Origin: Obelidium mucronatum
Taxonomy: Eukaryota; Chytridiomycota; Chytridiomycetes; Chytridiales; Chytriomycetaceae
NCBI GenBank assembly: GCA_025765595.1
Contig: JAIVFH010000186.1
Span: 1 to 54,419 of the forward strand
Direction: 5' to 3'
DNA: 54,419 bases
Notes under the pieces: generated by a model
Told to the model about the DNA's origin: nothing
Database searches by the model: none
Seen by the model: only the letters and a program-made list of their open reading frames with translations
Made by a program: the position numbers and the translations under genes
Part shown: positions 1 to 11,044 of the stretch, one piece after another
Position numbering within the stretch: the first letter of the stretch is position 1
How the letters are laid out: each line of letters opens with the position of its first letter

Positions 1-532
1 ACGTTTAACGTGGGTCTCTGCCTTGCAGTTGTTGGTGGTTATGGTGGGCAGCTTTTTGTTTTACTTTGATGGGGTAGATATGGTTGGAACTGGATTGGAG
101 GGAGTCGGAGAAGATGCAGACTTGTGCTGTGGGTATGAATAAATATGGAAAACTGCGCTTTTAAACACTTCACATAGGAGGGAGTTAGGACTTATTTGGC
201 ATATTTTTTTTTGAGCAACAACTCCACCAAATCAGACATGCCGCCAGTTCGAGTTCAGTTGAGTTTTACCGCCCTGCGCAATCGAGCGTCAGACATTGTG
301 TCGCTTCAGATTCATTCGTGACCCAAGACGCCTCTTCTTAGAGGCACACATTAAGATTTCACATCGGTGACTAACCGCAACCACAACTATCAATTCATAT
401 GTACACATTTGTTCAATCGCATCGCATCTGGCCAACTTTAATTGATCTCAGCCGTGAGATGGGAAAGGTACATATGCATTTGGTCACATTGACTCGAGTT
501 GAGACTTGACAAAAAACTTCAACTCCACGTAG
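1..532. other. Left edge, no gene assigned
   Basis: I cannot assign a gene here. A hydrophobic frame open at the left edge on the + strand runs to a TGA at 67-69 and could be the tail of a membrane protein that starts outside the window. The first exon of the PET100-like gene should lie somewhere in 230-532. Short ATG frames at 238 and 452 exist, but neither gives a convincing N-terminus. Confidence 0.3.
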
Positions 533-909
533 TTTCTCTTGTATATCATGTTTCCCGTTGGATCTCTTTATCTGTTCAATCGACCGGATATGCAGGAAAA
601 GTTGCTGAGGGGCAAAGGAGATCCCATCAACATTGTGATGGGAGTTCCAAAGGAAGACATGGTTACTGTGAGTTTGAATATCCAGTTTCCAAACCTGTTG
701 CCAAACGTTTTAATAATCGTGCTTCGTTTGGTTAGAACCTTCCGCGGACGAGTGCAGAGGCTAAACTTGCAGTATGTTTTTTCCTATCTGTTTAGTTTGA
801 AGGTCCAACACGCTAATGCGTGTGTTGCAAAAAGATTGATGCCATGAAGAAGGCTCACCAGGAGAAACTTGCGAATGCTGCAATAAGTGGCGACAGAATC
901 TCTGAATAA
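533..909 (+). CDS. PET100: PET100-like cytochrome c oxidase assembly factor (5' exon unresolved)
   Basis: Three in-phase exons can be joined: 533-667, 736-771 and 835-909, separated by GT..AG introns of 68 and 63 bp, all phase 0. The first visible exon encodes a membrane-type stretch ending in FPVGSLYLFNRPD, the hallmark of the PET100 family (single N-terminal transmembrane segment, then an aromatic-N-x-P/D motif). The last exon encodes a basic helix with HQEKLANA near the C-terminus, where animal PET100 has a comparable EEKL helix. PET100 is an inner-membrane chaperone for complex IV assembly in mitochondria. The short exon before 533, which should carry the start Met and the first half of the membrane helix, was not found with confidence. 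Family call is fairly sure; the start is not. Confidence 0.6.
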
Positions 910-1260
910 AGCCATTAAAAATAGTTCAGATAACTTTAGTAATCCTCATGAAAATGACTCCGCCGCCACAGCGGCCAGAACAATCAAACATCCCCTTCCA
1001 TCCCTGTGGTCTCACACAAAGACTATCGCTAACAATGTATACTTGGTCAAAAAGAGAGGCGAGTCTCACCCTCGTTTGGTCCTTAAGCTTGATTTAACTC
1101 CTTTAAATTGCTTTAACTTGCATTGAATTTGGCAAAGCAGGTGGTTTGCTCAGTGCTGGTCTAATAAATTCTATTTTATTTGCCATTGTCCTCTATGCGT
1201 AGCATATGCAAGCTGCGAAGCAAGTATTATGCTCAATATTGTTTATGTCTTGTCAATCAG
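910..1260. other. Intergenic stretch, no assignable gene
   Basis: This interval separates the PET100-like stop from the ABCA-like exon. Short open frames occur (one reading through 887-1126 and a hydrophobic one ending near 1200), but none shows a motif I recognise and none joins cleanly to the downstream exon. Confidence 0.3.
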
Positions 1261-1414
1261 TTCTACTGCTTCGCATGGAACAAGTTTGGCCGACGCATTT
1301 GAAATTTTGGAGGCACAGAAGACAAGTCTTGAGATTACAGAATATGCCTTGTCACAGGTTTCTTTGGAGCAGGGTTTTATTGACTTTGCCAGGGCACAGG
1401 GAGGAAAGGATTGA
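1261..1414 (+). pseudogene. Orphan C-terminal exon of an ABCA-type transporter
   Basis: After a good acceptor (TCAATCAG at 1253-1260) an open exon runs to TGA at 1412-1414. It encodes about 50 residues with SLADAFEILEAQK, ITEYALSQ and SLEQGFIDFARAQ. This matches the conserved C-terminal regulatory tail of ABCA-subfamily transporters (consensus: LsdaFe.LE..K, then I.dYslsQ.TLEqVFl.fA). No Walker motifs, ABC signature or membrane segments lie upstream, and an unrelated PET100-like gene sits within 350 bp on the same strand. The fragment therefore looks like a remnant of a lost or rearranged transporter gene. An unrecognised small gene that ends with this exon cannot be excluded. Confidence 0.45.
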
Positions 1415-1551
1415 AAACGGAAACAAAACGAAGAATGCTTTGCTAGCAACTATGATTTAATTAACACCTTCCAATTATTTATCAAGAATTTAGCAAAGAC
1501 AATAATTTATGTCAATCTGAACTTTTGAAGGAAAAACAGCAACTACTAAAA

Positions 1552-3863
1552 ATGGGCGGATACACAATGGGCCTCAGTGCTAAAGCACCTGGCCTCTTAA
1601 AGAACAGACTGGCATCAGATCTCACAGTTCCTATGGGCACCTTTGGTGATCCGGATTTCGTTGACTTATCGTTGGAACATCGAACTGAAATGAAGACGGT
1701 TCTCTATGGAGCAGGAAGAACCAATCGAGCGACTCGTTAAGTTTTATTTGCGAACAACAGTTCACGTTTTGCAGAGGTTGTTAAAATTCTTGGGTTTTCC
1801 CCCCGCACTTTGAATCCCACAGAAAACAGTTACACGGAAGTCGGCGCCCATGCCGCAGACTATGCAGACGAGCGCCCGCCCCCTTGGATCAGCACACACA
1901 CAACTGACTATCCTGCTAAAAGCTGCGACCGCCGTGCTGATATCGAAAAGGCCAAAGAATGTATGGCCTTGCTCTCAAACTCAACAATGATCAAATAATC
2001 TCACAATAAATGTAAAAAATAATCTCAAATCACAGATACAGAATATATCAAATCCTCTCACTTTTCTCTTGACGGATACGGGGCACAAAACAATCCAACT
2101 CCAATCAGCACCACCAAACGCGATTTCGATGGTACATTTGAAACACCAGAACGCAGAATCCCACCCCGAAAAACCTACCCACCAATCTACAGAGATGAAA
2201 GACAGCTGAACATGGGATCTTCAGTGTATAACTCGACTTTCATCCCCGTAAGAATAGAAATACTACCATGTGCGGTTTTTTTTTCTTGCAATTGAATAGC
2301 TTCGAAATAGAGAGTAACACATGCAGCGGTGATTGCACACCCTGATTCAAGTGGAACTCACTTTACGCTTGGTGACGATGTCTCGACTTACAAATCCATC
2401 ACAAAATCAACATTTGGTGGGTTTGGTGGAGATCAACCACGCATTGAAATCATCAAGGACAAGAAGAAGAGAAGTACCGTGCTGGATAATCCCGATGGAG
2501 AGCCTGGAGAGACTGTGTCTGTTCAAAAAGCGGGTTTGACTCCCCTTATTCATCCTCAATCTGTTACGAATAATGAAACTTCAACATTGAACAAAACAGA
2601 CTACACAATTGATCCTTCTTTAGATAGAAAAACCTTGAAGGTGGATAATACAATGACTGTTAAAGACTTGAAGTCAACGCATTTCACGGTAACTACCTAC
2701 AGTGCCTTGAAATACTTTTATTGACATGAAAAATAACAGCTCGGAAACGATGAGTTGAGTTACAAGACTTCGCAATATCAAAGCACGTTCCAAAGACCGC
2801 CTGCGTCTTATGTGAACGATAATCTGACCAGCAATGTTAATCACTATCAAACGTTTGTCAATATGAAGGACGAAGATGACGTTTCATCACTACGAGTTGA
2901 TAAGCTTTCAACTCAACATCGCGATTACAGAAAATTGGGTGGCTTGAATGTTGCGTTTAATGACGGCCGTCACATTGCTGAGGAATTAAAGGTTGGGAAA
3001 CTCTTTCGATCCTGTACCCAATAATTGATACAACAATATAGTTCACACAAAAAAACTCATGTATTGTATTCGGAAACGATGACCCAAGTACAAGGTCAAT
3101 CACCAAATCCGATTTCTCAGCACCTACAGCATCCGCATATCCATCGCACTTGAAAACAGGAATCTTGAATGCATACAGTCCGATTTCTGGATCACGTACA
3201 GCCTATCCATTCACAGGAGGAAGTGTGATGAAATCGAGTTACGTTCACTTCTGTGACGAGGGAGTCGAAATCCCTGAAGATGGAAGCGCGCCGAAGGCAA
3301 GCGATGCTGTGAGAACAGACTTTTTGGAAACATTCAATGCAAGCCGCACAAGTGGACAGAATCTGCGAGGACATCACTTTTCGCTCGGTACAGACGAAGG
3401 TATGAATGGGGCTACTTCCATGAAGACTGCATATCAGAATCCTGGAACCGAAGAATACAAAAAGTATAAAATGGCAAGAGCTGGAATGGAATGGAGATTT
3501 GATTCAACTTTGGAGAATACAGTGACGAGGTGAGTTGCAATCCAAAACTACCCAAGGCTCATGCCGTGACGTTTTCTTGACCCTTCACTCTTCGTAATAA
3601 AATGTAGATATCCCAAGGATTCCAGCACATTCCAAACAGTATCTGATGTGACTTACATCCCTCATGACAACCACATTCCACCCAAAGCATTCAAACCAGC
3701 GACAGTGAGTTTCTTGACAATCAGCGCCGCTGACAATGAGGCGAGGCTCAAGAACGAGCCCAGACTTGGGGGAATGTTGCTTTCGACTGAAACCAAGCGT
3801 AAATTTGTCCCGCCTGAAGTCATGACCTATGAGTCGCAGCGTTTGGATTTGGTCCGATCCTGA
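1552..3863 (+). CDS. Flagellar axoneme HFxLG-repeat protein (TEX45/PPP1R32-like)
   Basis: Seven exons join in frame to 635 residues: 1552-1735, 1823-1960, 2036-2247, 2311-2688, 2740-2991, 3042-3529 and 3608-3863. The protein carries scattered copies of a motif of the type [S/T]HF[S/T]LG-x-D followed by S-x-T-x-x-[D/F]: SSHFSLDGYG, GTHFTLGDD, STHFTLGND (split by the 2689-2739 intron), IVFGNDDPSTRSITKSDF and HHFSLGTDEG. Such motifs occur in sperm and ciliary proteins of the TEX45, PPP1R32 and SAXO kind, which bind or line axonemal microtubules. I infer a role in the zoospore flagellum. The restoration of a repeat motif exactly across an intron supports the model. The start at 1552 is the first Met of the open exon; an upstream non-coding exon is possible. 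Confidence 0.65.
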
Positions 3864-4002
3864 TAAAACTGCTCTTTCTTTGTCGTTGATCCCCTTTACC
3901 TTGAGGTTCAAATAAACGTTGTTTACCAAAAAACAAGAACACCATAACCTCATACACCCTTGACCATAACAACACGAACGGAAAGACACAGATCAACACC
4001 AT

Positions 4003-5682
4003 ATGCCCAATCAAAGACGGCATCGAAAGCGGAGGCGCGATTCGAAGAGTAAACTATCTCTTGATATACCCTCAAGTCCTCTGGCACGACTCAAGTTATC
4101 CTCCCTCCCAAATGAACTCATCAATGAGATCCTGATGCTGCTTCCAATCGACTCAAACCTCCTTCAAATCGCACTTGCATCCAAAGACAGTCTTGCTCAG
4201 TTTGTTCTCAAATCGCAGGCATTTGCAAACAGACACTTGAAACACCAATTACTGCATGGGGCATCCATCACCAGTTTCCTCAAAATCCCTCAGATAATAC
4301 CTCCATATCAACTGGCTATACTGGATGTTATCTCGCTGAATCCGGCACAAAACAAGAACGAGGGAATTCGGCTGGCTTCCAAAGCTGGGCACTCGTTGAT
4401 AGTGCAAAGACTGCTGGAGAACCCGACCGTGGACCCCTCTGCGGAAAACAACGAAGCCATCCGCCTCGCTGCTCAAGAAGGACACTTTCAAATACTGGAA
4501 TTACTGTTGGCCCACTCAAAAGTGTCCCCTGAAGCAGAAAGTAACTATGCCATTCGGAAAGCAGCGGAGCGGGGATACTTTGAGGTGGTTTTTGCACTGC
4601 TACAGGACTCACGTGTGGATCCCAGTGCACTTTCGGATTCAGCTTTGAATCTTGCCAGTCGGAATGGCCATTTGCAAATTGTGGAATTGTTGCTTTCAAG
4701 CGATAGGGTGGTGCCAAGTACATCCGACCTAATTAGCGCTATTATCGGAGCGTGCCAGAATAGGCATTTTGAAGTTGTTAGGATATGGCTCAAGGATAGT
4801 CGAATGGATACTGCAAGGGTGGGGCTTCTGATGAATTGGTGTGTCCGCAGTGGATCAAAAGAATTACTCCATATTCTGCTTCAAGATGGCCGTGCTTCAC
4901 CGAATCACATCCATCTGGAAACTGCAGCTCAAAGCGGATCGTTGGAACTAGTGCGCCTTCTCTTGACCGACCCAGCAGTGGATGCAAGTGGAATCGGAGA
5001 CTTCTCTTGTGTGAAGCTTCTTCTCGCAAACGTGCCCAATTATTTGGCAATACAAGATTGTCTCTTGACCTGTCCACGGATTAACCATTCGGCGACAAAC
5101 AATTTCTGTCTCAAGTTTGCCATAGACAATGGGTTTGTGGAAACGGCCGCCACACTTTTACGGAACCCAACTGTAGATGCAAGTGCCAACAACAATCACG
5201 CGATTCAAACCGCGTCGAGAGAAGGATATTTGGATATCGTGCGGTGCCTGCTGAATTTGCCTTCTGGGTGTGGGGTGGATCCGACTGTTGACAGTAACGC
5301 GCCTATTCGTTTCGCTTCGGAAAAGGGCCATGTAGAGATCGTGAAGCTCCTTTTGTCTAACTCCTCTTGGAATGTGGACCCAACAGCTAAAGATAATCAT
5401 GCATTGCGTTTTGCATGCCAGAATGGACATTTCGCCGTTGTTGAAGTACTATTGGGACATCCTGATGTGGATCCAAGCATAAGCAACAATGAATGTTTGC
5501 AGGCGGCGGCTCTGGATGGGTTTGCAAATATTGTGGAGCTCTTGCTCAAAGATGATCGTGTTGATCCTGAGGATTGTAATTGGGGTGCATTGGCAGCTGC
5601 ACATGAAAATGGCCACCTTGAAGTTTTTGAATTGCTCTTGGCAGATCGTAGAGTGGATAAAGATGCAAGGAGTTGGTTCTAA
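4003..5682 (+). CDS. F-box and ankyrin-repeat protein
   Basis: A single exon of 559 residues. A basic N-terminus (RRHRKRRR, a possible nuclear signal) is followed at about residues 30-75 by an F-box-like segment (LSSLPNELINEILMLLP). From about residue 110 to the end run ankyrin-type repeats of roughly 33 residues with the pattern VDPSAxNNxAIRxAAxxGHxxIVxLLL. One or two repeats near residues 300-370 are irregular, with loss of the usual GH turn. F-box proteins recruit substrates to SCF ubiquitin ligases and ankyrin repeats supply the binding surface, so a substrate-adaptor role is likely, but the target cannot be read from sequence. Intron-less, large families of this architecture are typical of chytrids (established knowledge in general terms). 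Confidence 0.8.
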   Translation: MPNQRRHRKRRRDSKSKLSLDIPSSPLARLKLSSLPNELINEILMLLPIDSNLLQIALASKDSLAQFVLKSQAFANRHLKHQLLHGASITSFLKIPQIIPPYQLAILDVISLNPAQNKNEGIRLASKAGHSLIVQRLLENPTVDPSAENNEAIRLAAQEGHFQILELLLAHSKVSPEAESNYAIRKAAERGYFEVVFALLQDSRVDPSALSDSALNLASRNGHLQIVELLLSSDRVVPSTSDLISAIIGACQNRHFEVVRIWLKDSRMDTARVGLLMNWCVRSGSKELLHILLQDGRASPNHIHLETAAQSGSLELVRLLLTDPAVDASGIGDFSCVKLLLANVPNYLAIQDCLLTCPRINHSATNNFCLKFAIDNGFVETAATLLRNPTVDASANNNHAIQTASREGYLDIVRCLLNLPSGCGVDPTVDSNAPIRFASEKGHVEIVKLLLSNSSWNVDPTAKDNHALRFACQNGHFAVVEVLLGHPDVDPSISNNECLQAAALDGFANIVELLLKDDRVDPEDCNWGALAAAHENGHLEVFELLLADRRVDKDARSWF

Positions 5683-5855
5683 TTGCTTTGTTTACTTTGG
5701 CTCAAACCAATCTATGACAGAATATATGCACCGCGCAAGTTGAACAATCAAATAAATATATCATCTAAGGGTAACTGCAATTCTGTTGACCAAAGTTCCG
5801 TTTGAATCTGGAAATAACACGACTTTACGTCGTATCAAAACCTGGTCATATGATT

Positions 5856-6722
5856 CTAAATATCTGCTAAGCATCCATCACAAAGTGTCTGTATCCAATC
5901 AAGATGATCTCTCACCAATCCATCCTCCCCGCACTTCCAACACGTTCGCGCTGATTGTTGCTGGGACAACTGCTCAAAATTGGGAACGCCACGAAATGAC
6001 TGATTCAACACCACTGTCATTTTACCCCCTTCTTGTACACATTCATTAACGCTCGGATAATATTTATGAGGACGAAGCCCTTCATGCTTATACATGCTCG
6101 GGCCGGTTTCGTCGAGCTCTTCGCATATCCTCCAAACAACGCGAACCCATCCAGGTTCATGGAGTCCGCTCATCTTGTACGAGTTTGGGAACGCTGTTTG
6201 CAAGATTTTATGTATCTCACGCTTGCATTCCGGTGTGTTGCTCAAGAGTATTCCGTCCAAAGGTCTTTTGAATCCATAAAGCTTGAGGAGGGAAACAATA
6301 TCGTCTTTGAACCAGTCCTCGAATCGATAAAGGACGTTTGGTACCTGGTCTGGTTTGTACTGCAAGATTCCGGTTTGTAATAGGAATTTGATACACTCTC
6401 CAACCCCACGACGATCAGTCTTGGCAAGAAGCTTGAGGGCTTTCATGAAAGCTTTGTGGGATGGTAGCGCGTGTGACTTTTGTGCCGTGTTGATACCAAA
6501 TGCGATTTGGCACTTGAATGCAGGTGTCCAGGTGTATGTGAATATTGCTTTGTTGATGAGACGCAGCTGTTTTAAGCGCGGTATTGATCCAACGGACGCT
6601 GGTGGTGTAGCACCAAGTCCATTATGTTTACGTAGTACCCTCTTAATAAGCTCTATATACTGAATGCAGCTTTCGGTAATAATGTTGGCCCAGACTTCAA
6701 GTGGGAGTTGAGATGACGTCAT
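5856..6722 (-). CDS. F-box-like protein with a C-terminal Cys4 site
   Basis: A single exon of 288 residues. The first about 60 residues begin with LPLEVWANIITE and resemble a degenerate F-box. The middle is helical with no domain I recognise. The C-terminus holds two CxxC knuckles (CWKCGEDG and LCDGC) about 20 residues apart, which could bind one zinc ion. It converges tail-to-tail with the F-box/ankyrin gene, with 170 bp between the stops. I do not recognise a named family; it looks lineage-specific. Confidence 0.6.
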   Translation of the reverse strand: MTSSQLPLEVWANIITESCIQYIELIKRVLRKHNGLGATPPASVGSIPRLKQLRLINKAIFTYTWTPAFKCQIAFGINTAQKSHALPSHKAFMKALKLLAKTDRRGVGECIKFLLQTGILQYKPDQVPNVLYRFEDWFKDDIVSLLKLYGFKRPLDGILLSNTPECKREIHKILQTAFPNSYKMSGLHEPGWVRVVWRICEELDETGPSMYKHEGLRPHKYYPSVNECVQEGGKMTVVLNQSFRGVPNFEQLSQQQSARTCWKCGEDGLVRDHLDWIQTLCDGCLADI

Positions 6723-6852
6723 TTGATTTTGTTGAATTCACTTTTATTTTTCAATAAATATTTATCATGTTTTTTATTTTGTTTTTTTGGAGCTCATCAG
6801 TTTCTGTTCAAATATCGAGGGACAATTCACTTTGCGCAAAAGATCTATTTCA

Positions 6853-9368
6853 TTAATTTGGGCACAAAATAAAGAGAATAACGCCACTCGGTGCCTGTGG
6901 AACCGGAATTCCTCCAATCTCTGAAATATCCAATATATCACACCCAAGATCTACTTTACACACAGCAAACCGTTTGGAATGATTCCCAACAGCCATTGCA
7001 TAGTCTTGCGTTGTAAAGTTCTTTGTCTGGAGCGTTCTCACCAGAACAATATGGAGTTTCGAATCAACTGGGGCACGCAAGATAATATCAGCCAAAACTT
7101 TGCTACTCAGTGGGTTTGTCCAATCTTTGACTTCTGCGGATACTTTACACGAAGTCAAAATGTCAACCATGTCCCTGTTTCTCGCCCTCCAAAGATTGGC
7201 AAAGGATCCGCAGGATTCAATAAATGGAGGCCACTCCTGGTTTGGAGGCGACAGGAACGGAACTATGAAGCCCTTTAGGGGAGACAGGGGTAGTTGCAAT
7301 AGATTGACTGTCAAGTCAGTGGTGGGGCTCTTTACAGATCGAAGGTTATAGACAAGGTCCTGAAGAAAATCTACCACAGATACTCCGTTAACTCCACCAG
7401 AATGGGACGCAAGACAAAGGCAAGCTGTAAGACGAGACTCAAATTCGGTTCCGTCGTTTCCTTTTTGCACAGCGTTACCGAACTTGACAGAATGTTGTCT
7501 AGCAGCAATGCTGTGAACGTGTTGATACAAGAAGTAGGAGTATGGAACGCGTTTTGAGTCAATCACAAACGCAGGACATCCTGGAGATCCCATCAGACAC
7601 AAAAACAAGAGCGGATCGTTTTTCAACTGCGGGAAGATAGCTGAAGGAATCCAATCCTCAAGAGTTTCGGAGTTGCACATTTCATTGTCCAAAGTAAAAT
7701 TTTGAAGCCCATCCAATTCACCAAAATGCTGATGAATTAATGAAGAAGAATTGTCTGATACGAATGAAGTGTTTTGAAACAAATGTATTTGGCCCAGCCG
7801 TCCAAAATCTGTCTTAAAGATTCGCTTCTGTTTAATGATGACACCATAGACAGTACTTAGTAAAGTATTGAATGATGGATTGGCTGCGGTAGCCCAGTAT
7901 CTTGCACCAAGATGGGCAAACCAAGGACGAGATTTTGTTATCACTGAATGAATGTCTTGTGGCAGGTTTGCGGCGAGCTTTAAAGACGGCACATGAAGGC
8001 GCGGAAGTTTGTTAAATATGTGGCACCACACAAAAGCTTCGCCCCATCGACTCGCTGATCCCATTGAATCGCCCAATTTAGCCGCTTGACTGTCAGTTCC
8101 CAACATCACCAAACACACTCCTAAACACCGACATGTGTTTCGAACAAATCGAAACTTTTCAATTTGCCCCTTATCTATGTTGCACTCGTCGATGATAAAT
8201 GTAGGACGGAGGTTGCTTGACGGATATTTCGACTTGATATATTTGCGCAACTTTTTACCAGACATTTTCTCAGCGACAAATGTTCCTTCAACTACTTCCA
8301 ATGCATTGCTTTTCTTGAATTGTTCCAGCAATAACTTAATGAACCCAAATACGTATAGCTGTTCATCAATCAGGTAGAGGCAGCCAGGAGATCCTCTGAC
8401 ATAGTGAGAAGAGTCCATTTCAACACATTTACCAAAAAAGTTTGATATTCGAAGAAAGCTCTTAAAGACAGGTTGAGTAGCGGAGTTCGCCACTGAGTAC
8501 AGCAAGTAGAAAACTTGGATATCCACAGACAAAGCATGAATTAAAGCAAATGACGTTTGAGTTTTTCCAAGGCCCGACGAGCTTTCCAAGAACACAAACG
8601 GGACTTCATCCCTGTTTTTCCTGGTAACCATGGTTTGAAGACAATCGACAATGGCTAATACAGCACGATCATTCTTCAACGCAAAGCCGATAGCCAAATA
8701 ATCTCTAAGTCCACCATTATTCAAATTGCGCTTCTTTGTCTTCAAGCTTCCATTTGCTGATTGCTCTATCGGGGCAGTGGTTGCAATGGTGGGGCCAGCA
8801 AGATGAATGACAACAACATTGCCACCTACTTCCGAGTATTTGATTGGAAGATCTAAAAGTTCAGACCATGTAGCGTTCAAGTTGCTGTCTGTTCGAAACT
8901 GGATGAAAACAGGACTTGTATTGATCGGAAACAAGAATTTAGCCTCTTTCTGAAGATCGGTCATACAAGTCAAGCCTGTGATATTAACTTGAGCCTGTAT
9001 ACCGTTATGGCTCAAGTTAAGGTGCTGTTAAGACATTCGTTGCTTCTTGGCTGATGCATCCTGGGAACTGGTGATAGGCCTCTTCAAGGATATCGCTTTC
9101 TCAACCACCTCCTCCACATCTTCCTCTTCGCTTTCCAGAAATCTGACATGCGTTGCTTTATCAGAAGAGTATTTGTGAAGCCCGCTGGTTGCTATCCCTG
9201 TCGAAATCTTTTGCTTGTCGCTTCTGTTTCAGAATTTTAGGCTCGGTTTCAACAGGCACTGCCACTGGATAACTACCTCTCAGAAGATGCAGTGTCGCCA
9301 CCAGGAATCAATGGGGCTCGCGCAGTACCAGGCCTCTTCGCGTTGCCTTTGGCTTTGGAGGAATGCAT
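6853..9368 (-). pseudogene. Crinkler-type NTPase/PD-(D/E)XK protein, copy 1, with nonsense codon
   Basis: Paralogue of the gene at 12107-14614, in the same orientation. By alignment to that copy the gene has exon 1 at 9277-9368 (ATG at 9366-9368), a 53-bp intron at 9224-9276 and exon 2 at 6853-9223, with total length divisible by three. A TAA at 9028-9030 replaces the TTA codon that copy 2 has at the same place (14282-14284), directly after a conserved Met-Ser. Reading could restart at the Met at 9013-9015, which keeps the NTPase and nuclease parts whole: Walker A ESSSGLGKT, Walker B TFIIDEC, GTDSQ motif, and the PD-(D/E)XK-like VDILTS..SAEVKDW. So it is either a truncated but working N-terminal variant or an early pseudogene. 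No other break is visible in about 720 codons, suggesting a recent mutation or continued use from the downstream Met. Confidence 0.7.
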
Positions 9369-9659
9369 CAAAACTACAATTTTGTTTTTTTGAAAAAAAA
9401 CAAATTGGAATATACGGCCAATCGGCCAATCGCGGCCACCACGAGCACCAACATGAATGAAAACAGCCTGGCTGCCTCCGTCTTCAAAATACTCACTTGG
9501 AAGACCGCCGAGTTCCAAGTCGCGTTGCGAGAATTTTAGGTGTCACACACAAACTCTTCGTAATCATCATAATCAGGGAACCTGGTATGTGTACAACAGT
9601 TATAATACCAAAAGAGTCAACCTGACAACAGCGAACGAGTTAGTCCCTGTATTAAAGTT
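9369..9659. other. Spacer between Crinkler copy 1 and PAP2 remnant
   Basis: This presumably holds the promoter of Crinkler copy 1 (minus strand). Overlapping frames on both strands are short and show no recognisable motif. An A- and AC-rich tract just beyond it (9670-9720) is the reverse of the low-complexity tail of the PAP2 frame. Confidence 0.3.
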
Positions 9660-10240
9660 TCAAACAAGCCTCTTCTCCCGCGCAAAACAAACAACAAAAA
9701 CAAACAACAAAAGAAAACAACATGCAGAAAAGACACCAAGCCGCGTCGCCGACACATGTGTCAGAAACGGTGCCGCCAAAGCCAAAAAAGACGCACGCAA
9801 TAGCCGGCGCCAAAACCATCCAAATCCTACCCCTATTAAAAGTCCAACAAGAACCTGCTCCATCGTGTGGTGACCCAAAAGCACCCGCGAGCCAGCGACA
9901 AATAAACATGTGGCAAGAATCGCGCCGTTGATTAGCAACGTTGATTGAGCGTGATCAAAAAGTATCGAAAGAATGCTTTATGATGGGGAATTTGAAAGTG
10001 GGGGATCCAGCTCATCCGCGACCCAAAGCATTGAATAACAGGCCATGTACATGCTTTTTTTGTTATGACACCAGATTTCAATAACGCTTTTTTAAAAAAG
10101 GGTTTGTTGCTATTTACATACATTGCAGTCGAATGAGAGCTTGGCATTCCATAGTTTCGCGTTATTTCAAAATACGGGTTATCGTGGAATCACTGGTGAT
10201 CCTGTGACGTTGACTGAACATGGTGATGTTGCGGCGTAAG
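9660..10240 (-). pseudogene. PAP2-family phosphatase (dolichyldiphosphatase-like), apparently broken
   Basis: The minus strand encodes the two PAP2 active-site motifs: YGMPSSHS (around 10130-10155) and SRVLLGHHTMEQVLVG (around 9810-9860), between hydrophobic helices. A 68-bp intron (10054-10121, GTATGT..AAAG) joins the exons in frame. Two stop codons interrupt the frame that links the motifs: TGA at 10190-10192, just before the PSSHS exon reads HDNPYF, and TAA at 9978-9980, before a membrane stretch that continues into the second motif. No acceptor was found that avoids either. The first PAP2 motif (K..RP) was not found upstream. Members dephosphorylate lipid pyrophosphates such as dolichyl diphosphate in the ER. 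Undetected introns or base errors are the alternative to decay. Confidence 0.5.
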
Positions 10241-10339
10241 ACTTGAAAAAAGAATAATTCGAAAAAAAATATACTCGCTAAAAGAACACTCTTTTTTAGA
10301 GCATTCAATATATTTTGTGTGGACGGATTAAGTCAAGAT

Positions 10340-10750
10340 ATGAACTCGCCTCGTAAGTCTGCCTGTCCACTATTTCAAAGACTTAACATAAACTGAAAAA
10401 CATACACACTAGAATTTGCTCTCACAGACCCTTCAGTTACTAAAATAATGCAATGGAAACATTATCAACCAACGTTTTACAATGGCAGCTCTATTCCCCC
10501 TCCTGACGGCCCAAGATACACGCACATTTCAATTGATCCAAACAGGATCCGGAATGATGCTCAAAGTATTTTCCGCTTCTGGAATATCTTTGGCAATTCT
10601 ATTCTCACGAGTCTTGCTGATTTATTCGGCGAAAAAAACAGCTTCCATTACTGGATTTGTACAACGTTTGAGTTTTTTGCTTTGGAAATTCCAACGCTGC
10701 CTGGTTCCAAAAGAACCAGGAATCATGGTTCCAGTAGTTTGTGTCGCTGA
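10340..10750 (+). CDS. Small unrecognised protein, tentative two-exon model
   Basis: ATG at 10340, a 13-nt first exon ending at GTAAGT (10353), an acceptor at 10411-10412 and a second exon 10413-10750 give about 116 residues in one frame. I recognise no domain. An overlapping frame (10482-10793) is more hydrophobic and could be the true one. It starts about 100 bp from the 5' end of the PAP2 remnant on the other strand, so the two would share a promoter region. Treat as a candidate only. Confidence 0.3.
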
Positions 10751-11044
10751 GAAGGGAAATGTTGATCTTGTCGTAGCCACCTGTTACTTGTGATCCGTTG
10801 AAGGTCAATGTCGGATACCTTAAAACCAATATTTTTTTTTGTTTTAAAATAAGATCGCGTTTTCCTTACTGGTTAGTGCAGGGAGGGAATATTTTATACC
10901 AATTATATGGCCCAATCAAGCCAACTGTGATGAAAGATTGGGCCTTGCTTGCAAGTACCATTGGCTTGGAATAAGTTGATAGTTTTGACTTTTGAGCGAT
11001 GTTCACAAAAATAGCATGAAAAATTATTTAAAAAAACCCCAACG
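10751..11044. other. Intergenic stretch upstream of the esterase gene
   Basis: AT-rich, with a CCAAT element at 10912 (GGCCCAATCAAG) and another at 10960 (TACCATTGGC, reverse orientation). It presumably holds the promoter for the IAH1-like gene. No coding sequence seen. Confidence 0.3.
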
